A stretch of 53,437 nucleotides of DNA. Origin: Staphylococcus simulans (GTDB taxonomy: Bacteria > Bacillota > Bacilli > Staphylococcales > Staphylococcaceae). Positions 44,794 through 53,437 of this stretch are shown one piece after another. The position numbers were made by a program, and so were the translations under genes. Numbering within the stretch: the first letter of the stretch is position 1; each line of letters starts with the position of its first letter. The notes beneath the pieces are model-generated. The model ran no database searches and was not told the origin of the DNA. It saw only the letters and a list, made by a program, of their open reading frames with translations. The stretch lies in contig NZ_PZGG01000012.1 of assembly GCF_003043455.1 (NCBI RefSeq), positions 1-53,437 on the forward strand, read 5' to 3'.

Positions 44794-46746
44794 ATGATTA
44801 CCAACGAACGTGAACTTAAAAATAAGTATTTCGATTTACTTGCAGAGAAATTCAACCATGAAGAACAGCTTGCATCAGAAATTATCAGTTTAGAATCTAT
44901 TTTAGAATTACCTAAAGGTACAGAGCACTTTGTCAGTGACTTACATGGAGAATATGAATCTTTCCAACATGTTTTGCGTAACGGTTCTGGCAATGTCCGT
45001 ACAAAAGTCAACGACATCTTCAAAGATAAAATGTCGAACCAAGAAATCAGCGACTTCACTGCTTTAATTTATTATCCAGAAGATAAATTAAGAATGGTTA
45101 AAAGCAGCTTCGAAACAAAAGAACCATTAAACCGTTGGTATGAAACACGTATTGACCAAATGATTCAAATGGTTCAATATTCAGCTTCAAAATACACACG
45201 TTCTAAATTACGTAAAGCATTACCTAAAAAGTTTGTTTATATTGTCGAAGAGTTACTTTATAAAACTAACGAACTTGAAAATAAAACACCCTACTACAAT
45301 ACATTGATGCGCCAAATCATTGAGACGCAACAAGCAGATGATTTAATTATCGGTTTATCCTACACAATTCAACGTCTAGTCGTAGACCACTTACATGTTG
45401 TCGGTGATATTTATGACCGTGGTCCTGAACCTGAAAAAATTGTTGAAACGTTAATCAACTATCACTCTGTTGATATTCAATGGGGCAACCATGATGCAAT
45501 CTGGATTGGTGCTTATGCAGGTTCGCGTGTATGTCTAGCTAACATCTTACGTATTTGTGCACGTTACGACAACTTGAATATCGTTGAAGATGCTTATGGT
45601 ATCAACTTGCGTCCATTATTAAACTTAGCTGAAAAATACTACGGAGATAATCCGGCCTTCCGTCCAAAATTACGTTCTGATTCAAAGTTATCTGAACAAG
45701 AACAACTTCAAATCACTAAAATACATCAAGCCATTGCGATGATTCAATTCAAGTTAGAAATGCCGATTATCAAACGTCGCCCTTCTTTCGAAATGGAAGA
45801 ACGCTTAGTATTAGAACATGTCGACTATGATAACTTAACGTATACACTTCATGGCCAAACTCATGAATTAACTGATACATGTTTCGTTACTGTAGATCCA
45901 GAAGACCCTGCTAAATTATTGCCAGAAGAACAAGAAGTCATTGATAAATTGTTAGTGTCTGTACAAGAATCAGAAAAACTTAAACGTCACATGACCTTCT
46001 TAATGGATAAAGGTTCATTATACTTACCTTATAACGGCAATTTATTGATTCATGGCTGTATCCCAATTGATGAACACGGCAATATGGAAGGAATGGAAAT
46101 TGATGGTACATTCTATTCTGGCCGTCCATTATTAGACCAATTCGAAATGTATATGCGTAAAGCATTCCGCAATAAAGATATCACAGATGACTTAGCAACT
46201 GACTTAGTGTGGTACTTATGGACAGGAAAATATTCTTCTTTATTCGGAAAACGTGCTATGACAACATTCGAACGTTATTTCATTAAAGATAAAGCGACAC
46301 ATAAAGAAGAGAAGAATCCTTATTATTCATTACGTGAGGATCCTAAAGTTGTTGGCAAACTATTAGAAGACTTTGATTTAGATCCTGAACAAGGTCATAT
46401 CATTAACGGTCATACACCAGTAAAAGAAATTGATGGTGAAGATCCAATCAAAGCTGACGGTAAGATGATAGTCATTGACGGCGGCTTCTCTAAGGTATAT
46501 CAATCTACTACAGGTATTGCCGGTTATACTTTACTCTACAACTCTTACGGTATGCAGTTAGTGGCACACCAACACTTCAATACAAAAGAAAATGTCTTAC
46601 GTTACGGTGCAGATGAATTATCTACGAAACGTCTTGTTGATAAAGAACTACAACGTAAACGTATCCGCGATACAAACACAGGAAAATTCATCAAAGAAGA
46701 AATCCGCAACTTAAAAGAACTTATGTCTCATCGCTACACAGATTAA
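44794..46746 (+). CDS. fbp: Fructose-1,6-bisphosphatase class III
   Basis: Gluconeogenic enzyme of the Firmicutes-specific class III, 650 aa, typical length. It is a metallophosphoesterase-type protein: [15 protein letters not shown] (near 48-62), [13 protein letters not shown] (near 206-218) and [16 protein letters not shown] (near 229-244) are the metal-binding D-x-H, GDxxDR and GNHD motifs; INGHTPVK (near 546) completes the site. AGGAGG lies before ATG. A cre-like site at the promoter fits repression during growth on glucose. Confidence 0.96.
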   Translation: MITNERELKNKYFDLLAEKFNHEEQLASEIISLESILELPKGTEHFVSDLHGEYESFQHVLRNGSGNVRTKVNDIFKDKMSNQEISDFTALIYYPEDKLRMVKSSFETKEPLNRWYETRIDQMIQMVQYSASKYTRSKLRKALPKKFVYIVEELLYKTNELENKTPYYNTLMRQIIETQQADDLIIGLSYTIQRLVVDHLHVVGDIYDRGPEPEKIVETLINYHSVDIQWGNHDAIWIGAYAGSRVCLANILRICARYDNLNIVEDAYGINLRPLLNLAEKYYGDNPAFRPKLRSDSKLSEQEQLQITKIHQAIAMIQFKLEMPIIKRRPSFEMEERLVLEHVDYDNLTYTLHGQTHELTDTCFVTVDPEDPAKLLPEEQEVIDKLLVSVQESEKLKRHMTFLMDKGSLYLPYNGNLLIHGCIPIDEHGNMEGMEIDGTFYSGRPLLDQFEMYMRKAFRNKDITDDLATDLVWYLWTGKYSSLFGKRAMTTFERYFIKDKATHKEEKNPYYSLREDPKVVGKLLEDFDLDPEQGHIINGHTPVKEIDGEDPIKADGKMIVIDGGFSKVYQSTTGIAGYTLLYNSYGMQLVAHQHFNTKENVLRYGADELSTKRLVDKELQRKRIRDTNTGKFIKEEIRNLKELMSHRYTD

Positions 46747-46758
46747 TTTTATAAAATA

Positions 46759-46797
46759 AAAGCAGAAGGCTGATTCAACGTCGCCTTCTGCTTTTTT
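46759..46797. terminator. Bidirectional terminator, fbp / lacZ
   Basis: Perfect 10-bp GC-rich stem AGCAGAAGGC / GCCTTCTGCT, TTTTTT tail on the plus strand and TTTTATTTTAT on the minus strand, between convergent fbp and lacZ. Confidence 0.88.
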
Positions 46798-46841
46798 GTG
46801 GTTATATATGATTTTATTTTCTTTCCTCACATATCTGAGAG

Positions 46842-49886
<3,045 letters not shown>

Positions 49887-50738
49887 GTGCAAGTCTTTTG
49901 GACAAAACTTAAAAAAACAAGCTACGAAGCCCAAGTCGATGAATGCGGCAAGGAAAACTTATACGTAGGTAACGGCTATGAATACGAAGTCACTAAACCT
50001 GCTGTCTTGCATATCGTGACACAAGGAACCGGCACCTTTACTGTGAATGAAACCACTTATCATCTAAAGAAAGGCGATGTCTTTTTGCTTCTAAAAGGTA
50101 TGCATGTAAAATATCATGCAACTGGAGAAACACCTTGGCATTATATGTGGGTCGGCTTCAGCGGCACGCATGCCATCAACTTTATTACACGTACTTCTTT
50201 ATCAGATGAATTAGTCCTCTTAAATCAAAACACTGAAACATTATTTAAATTAATCTTTAAAATCTGCATTCTGGCAAACAGCCATACTCCCGAGGATACC
50301 CACGATATCTTACTGAAAATAAGATTGTTTGAATTGTTATATTTCCTAACACAACAAAACCAAAAAGAAATAGTAATTCCTGATCAACGTGAAGCAACGG
50401 ATTTAAAAGATGCTTTAGAATATTTCAATGACAACTTTAAAAGTAAAAATACTACTGTTGATAATGCTGCGAAGCTCGCAAATATGAGTCGTAGCCAGCT
50501 GTATAAGCGCTTTAAAAAGCAATTCAGTGCTTCACCAAGCAGATATCTCAAAGATCTCCGTATGGCTTATGCGGCTGAACAGCTGAAATTTACGAATAAA
50601 AATGTGCAAGTTATTTCAGATGAGCTCAATTATGAAGAATCACTTGCTTTCTCAAAAGCTTTCTCTAAATACTTTAACTGCCCACCTACGCAATACCGCA
50701 AAAATTATAAGGCAAGAAAAACATTGCAATCTGAATAA
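49887..50738 (+). CDS. lacR: AraC-family lactose activator LacR
   Basis: Transcription factor of 283 aa. An N-terminal cupin-like sugar-sensing domain (about 1-120, with the TTYHLKKGDVFLLLKGMHVKYHA strand pattern) and C-terminal double HTH (about 180-280: VDNAAKLANMSRSQLYKRFKKQF and the final SLAFSKAFSKYFNCPPTQYRK). In S. xylosus the like-named protein activates the lactose genes. GTG 49887 is chosen as start because the domain begins there (QVFWTK); GTG 49878 and ATG 49794 remain possible. Ribosome site is purine-rich but weak. Confidence 0.9.
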   Translation: MQVFWTKLKKTSYEAQVDECGKENLYVGNGYEYEVTKPAVLHIVTQGTGTFTVNETTYHLKKGDVFLLLKGMHVKYHATGETPWHYMWVGFSGTHAINFITRTSLSDELVLLNQNTETLFKLIFKICILANSHTPEDTHDILLKIRLFELLYFLTQQNQKEIVIPDQREATDLKDALEYFNDNFKSKNTTVDNAAKLANMSRSQLYKRFKKQFSASPSRYLKDLRMAYAAEQLKFTNKNVQVISDELNYEESLAFSKAFSKYFNCPPTQYRKNYKARKTLQSE

Positions 50739-50779
50739 ATGAAACTATCAATCAACTATTTTTAGTTGCTGTAAAACAA

Positions 50780-50821
50780 AAGCAGTGGATAGAGTTATGA
50801 ATAAAAACTCTAACACTGCTT
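50780..50821. terminator. Terminator between lacR and lacP
   Basis: AAGCAGTG / CACTGCTT plus inner AGAGTT/AACTCT stem; the minus strand runs on to TTTTGTTTTAC, so it clearly serves lacP and perhaps lacR. Confidence 0.75.
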
Positions 50822-50830
50822 ATTATATTG

Positions 50831-52234
50831 TTACAGTTTTTCTTCTTTATGAATCGGTGGACGTCCTTCTCTTTTACGTTTAAATTCAAGCGTTTGTTGA
50901 ATATCGCGTAAGAAGTCTCCTTTTAAGTTGAATGCTTTATGATATAAAATACTACAAATGATGATAAAGAAGATTGGTACACCCACCATACCGATTCTGA
51001 TGCCCCAAATTGTATCTGTTGTTTGTTCAACGTTTGGCACATAACCGATCATTGATAAACCTACACCGACACTTAATCCCGCAAATGCTTGTGCTAATTT
51101 AACTAAGAATGTTTGTGTTGATGTGATGACACTTTCGTTACGTTGACCGAATTTCACTTCACTGTAGTCGATCACGTCAGCTAAAGCAACTGTGTTGATG
51201 CCGACAAGTGTGCCTGTACCGAAGCGGATACATGCACCGCCGATAATCACCCAAATTGCTGCGTGTGGCGCAATAAAGCCTGCAAGCAAAATAATCACTA
51301 AGCCGACAATAATACCGATAACTGCATAGTTGAATACTGCACTACGTCCGACTTTCTTAACTAAGTAAGGGAAAATTAATAATGAACCCATTTCCATTAA
51401 AATCATTGTATTAAAGACAGAGAACAAGCTTTCTACGCCTGCAACATATTTAAAGTAATACAAGATGATTGCGTTAATCATTTGTCCGCATAAGTTGAAC
51501 GCTAAAATTACACCGATGACCGCAAGTAATTCTTTGTTTTTAAAGAGAATACGCCAAATATCTTTAAAACGAACTTTGATTGCGTTTTGTCTTTCAATCT
51601 CAGTATCTTCATGAACGAAGAATACAGTAATACCGATTGTGATGATAAATGTAATACTACAAATGATTGCGAGCGCAAAAATACCTGCACCTCTGAATGG
51701 TTGACCTAACCAATCATCCAATTTATGAATGAACATTAAACCGAAGCTTCCGATGACAAATGCTGCAAAGCTCGCAAAGAAACGTGGAACAACCGCAACT
51801 TCTTCACGTTCACGTGGGTTGTTCGTTAAGTTCGGCAGCCAAGACCAGTATGGGATGTCCATGATGGTATAAGTCATCCCCCATACGATGTACATGATTG
51901 AAATGTAAATATACATGCCATTGCCTGCGAAGTCGAAGTTTGTGAAGAGTAATACTGTGATGACAGCATTAATTAGTGTACCGATAACGAGCCATGTTTT
52001 GAATTTGCCGAAGCGGTTGTGTGTATTATCTACAACCATTCCCATAATTGGATCATTAATCGCATCCCAGATACGTGCAGCGAAGAATAATACTCCGACG
52101 AATGCTGGTGAGAGCCCTACAATGTCAGTGATATAAAACATTAAAAACAAACTGACAATATTAAAAATGGCGTCCTTTCCTACTGTTCCGAATCCAAATG
52201 CATACTTTTCAAAGCGCGTTAGTTTTCTTTCCAA
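50831..52234 (-). CDS. lacP: Lactose permease, GPH family
   Basis: Sodium or proton-coupled glycoside symporter of the GPH family, 467 aa, 12 hydrophobic segments. [22 protein letters not shown] at the N-terminus and the [22 protein letters not shown] loop (near 77-98) are hallmarks. It lacks the C-terminal EIIA domain of LacS, like S. xylosus LacP. Start: TTG 52234 has AGAGGTG at 8 nt; GTG 52243 has no clear site. It is not adjacent to lacZ: lacR lies between, so lacP has its own promoter with LacR-like direct repeats. Confidence 0.9.
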   Translation of the reverse strand: MERKLTRFEKYAFGFGTVGKDAIFNIVSLFLMFYITDIVGLSPAFVGVLFFAARIWDAINDPIMGMVVDNTHNRFGKFKTWLVIGTLINAVITVLLFTNFDFAGNGMYIYISIMYIVWGMTYTIMDIPYWSWLPNLTNNPREREEVAVVPRFFASFAAFVIGSFGLMFIHKLDDWLGQPFRGAGIFALAIICSITFIITIGITVFFVHEDTEIERQNAIKVRFKDIWRILFKNKELLAVIGVILAFNLCGQMINAIILYYFKYVAGVESLFSVFNTMILMEMGSLLIFPYLVKKVGRSAVFNYAVIGIIVGLVIILLAGFIAPHAAIWVIIGGACIRFGTGTLVGINTVALADVIDYSEVKFGQRNESVITSTQTFLVKLAQAFAGLSVGVGLSMIGYVPNVEQTTDTIWGIRIGMVGVPIFFIIICSILYHKAFNLKGDFLRDIQQTLEFKRKREGRPPIHKEEKL

Positions 52235-52307
52235 TCCTTTCACCTCTATCTATAGATTGTTATTTCTTGGTTGTCTTTGTACCTTTAAATAATTAATTCT
52301 CTATTCA

Positions 52308-52321
52308 TGTAAACGTTATCA
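52308..52321 (-). promoter_or_regulatory. cre site upstream of lacP
   Basis: TGTAAACGTTATCA fits the CcpA consensus at every position and is identical to the gntP site. It lies about 65-90 bp upstream of the lacP start, between the LacR-like repeats and the gene, so should repress lactose uptake on glucose. Confidence 0.8.
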
Positions 52322-52340
52322 TTTTTCAGAAAACAATAGA

Positions 52341-52387
52341 ATATCCAAATCTTTCTTTTATATATCCAAATGTTTCATAGTCCAATT
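52341..52387 (-). promoter_or_regulatory. LacR-like direct repeats upstream of lacP
   Basis: ATTTGGATAT (minus strand) occurs twice, at plus 52341-52350 and 52362-52371, exactly 21 bp apart; a third, weaker copy AATTGGACTAT lies at 52377-52387. Direct repeats with a two-helical-turn period are the normal target of AraC-family dimers. Confidence 0.65.
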
Positions 52388-52451
52388 ATTTGTGGCACTT
52401 TGCACCTTGATAAACTAGATTATCGTTACACTTTTATCATTATTTAAACGC

Positions 52452-52496
52452 AAAAAAACTCCTGTTACTTACTTTAAATAAGTAAGCACAGGAGTT
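52452..52496 (-). terminator. Intrinsic terminator of mhqO-like gene
   Basis: AACTCCTGT / ACAGGAGTT outer stem plus CTTACTT/AAGTAAG, followed by TTTTTTT on the minus strand. Confidence 0.92.
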
Positions 52497-52512
52497 AAAT
52501 CGATTACTACTT

Positions 52513-53406
52513 TTATAATTTCAATGGTTTAAGATTCTGCGTTAAAGTTTCACGTCTATCTTCGTATTGTGGCGGCAATTGAAGATGTTGACCTAATTGA
52601 TCTTTCGGCTCATCTACCGCAAAGCCAGGACCATCTGTTGCCATTTCAAATACGATGTCACCTTTTTCTTTGAAGTAAATCGCTTTGAAGTAGTTACGAT
52701 CTTTAACTTCTGTCACAAAGTAACCATGGTCTTCCATGTGTTTTTGCCAGTCTAAATGTTCTGCTTCTGTTGGGATAGACCAAGCTACATGGTGCACAGT
52801 ACCAACACCGAATAAACCTTTTGGCAATGGTTGCGCAGACATAATGATTTGATGTTTTTCTTCGCCTTCTGTTTCTAAGTGGATTTTAGAAGGATTTTCG
52901 TTAACAACACTTAATCCCATATCATCAACTAATGTACTGCGAGTACCTGCTGGATCTGCAGATAATAATTCTGTACCGTGGAAACCTAAAATCGCATTAT
53001 CTTCAGCTTCTTCTTGGCCTTCTACCAATGCTAAAGCTAGACCATGTACGTCATTAAATTCTAATGTTGCTTCGTCAAATAAACCAGAAATTTTAGTTTC
53101 AATACCTTGTTCATTTAAATGTGCTTCCCAAGCATCCATTGAGCCTTTAGGAATTCTGAATGCGATACGTCCGACTTGGCCGCTTCCCACACGCCCTTTA
53201 TGTTGATTTGGCCAGTTAAAGAATGTCATTACCATGCGTTTGTCGTCATCTTGTCTTGAAAAGTATAAGTGATAAACACCTGGGTCATCGAAGTTCACTG
53301 TTTGTTTAATCAATTGTAAGCCGAGTACATTACGATAGAAGTCTAAGTTCTCTTGAGCGTCACCTACAATTGCTGAAATATGATGTATACGTTTAATGTT
53401 TTCCAT
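52513..53406 (-). CDS. Ring-cleaving dioxygenase, MhqO/CatE-like
   Basis: Glyoxalase/extradiol dioxygenase (VOC) protein of 297 aa, two paired VOC domains: HHISAIVGDAQENLDFYRNVLGL at residues 8-30 and HHVAWSIPTEAEHL near 205. Metal ligands expected are the first His of each domain and a C-terminal Glu (DIVFEMATDGPGF, near 250). Relatives such as B. subtilis MhqO and S. aureus CatE are induced by quinones and help detoxify them. GGAGG precedes ATG. No MarR-type regulator is visible inside the window, which ends 31 bp upstream of the gene. Confidence 0.85.
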   Translation of the reverse strand: MENIKRIHHISAIVGDAQENLDFYRNVLGLQLIKQTVNFDDPGVYHLYFSRQDDDKRMVMTFFNWPNQHKGRVGSGQVGRIAFRIPKGSMDAWEAHLNEQGIETKISGLFDEATLEFNDVHGLALALVEGQEEAEDNAILGFHGTELLSADPAGTRSTLVDDMGLSVVNENPSKIHLETEGEEKHQIIMSAQPLPKGLFGVGTVHHVAWSIPTEAEHLDWQKHMEDHGYFVTEVKDRNYFKAIYFKEKGDIVFEMATDGPGFAVDEPKDQLGQHLQLPPQYEDRRETLTQNLKPLKL

Positions 53407-53437
53407 ATATGGAAACCTCCTTTATTCAGTATAATTA

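Overview
The window looks like chromosomal DNA of a coagulase-negative Staphylococcus. Base composition is AT-rich, Shine-Dalgarno sites are strong, and nearly every protein has a recognisable staphylococcal relative (LytSR/LrgAB, FphF, OpuC, ClpL, RelP, BudA). The xylosus-type lactose genes (lacZ, AraC-type lacR, GPH permease lacP) and ppx/ppk fit a food- or animal-associated species, perhaps of the S. carnosus/simulans/xylosus type; the species is inference. I see no rRNA, tRNA, CRISPR array, IS element, prophage or origin.

Layout. 41-3993: two-component system lytSR and the antiholin-like operon lrgAB. 4083-5604: an operon of two DUF3147-like membrane proteins and a TetR regulator, with a near-perfect operator at its promoter. 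5640-10018: esterase fphF and the osmoprotectant operon opuCABCD, with a long leader. 10485-20832: YdeI-like protein, amino-acid permease, carboxylesterase, MFS exporter, fetAB-like ABC pair, two tandem CPBP proteases, a SpoIIM-family protein and a DUF1307 lipoprotein. 21178-25141: ppx and ppk1. 25186-27263: M20 deacylase plus an unrecognised protein. 27296-31144: gluconate operon gntRKP with a perfect GntR operator and cre sites. 31210-35321: a small membrane protein, clpL and relP. 35498-36842: a COG0523 GTPase under a perfect Zur box. 36974-42380: DUF2188 protein, FUSC transporter, budA, monooxygenase and an ACS-family MFS transporter. 42380-46797: DedA protein, an ABC-2 exporter pair and class III fbp. 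46842-52243: lactose genes. 52513-53406: MhqO-like dioxygenase.

Catabolite control is a common thread: cre-like sites lie at gntR, gntP, the ACS transporter, fbp and lacP, so much of the window is carbon metabolism probably under CcpA. A second thread is stress and envelope: LytSR-LrgAB, OpuC, ClpL with a CtsR box, RelP, the Zur-controlled GTPase, polyphosphate metabolism and CPBP proteases. Most operons end in clear intrinsic terminators, several of them shared between convergent genes. Many apparent upstream starts were moved downstream to the first start codon with a good ribosome binding site. Promoter, operator and cre calls are pattern matches made by eye.
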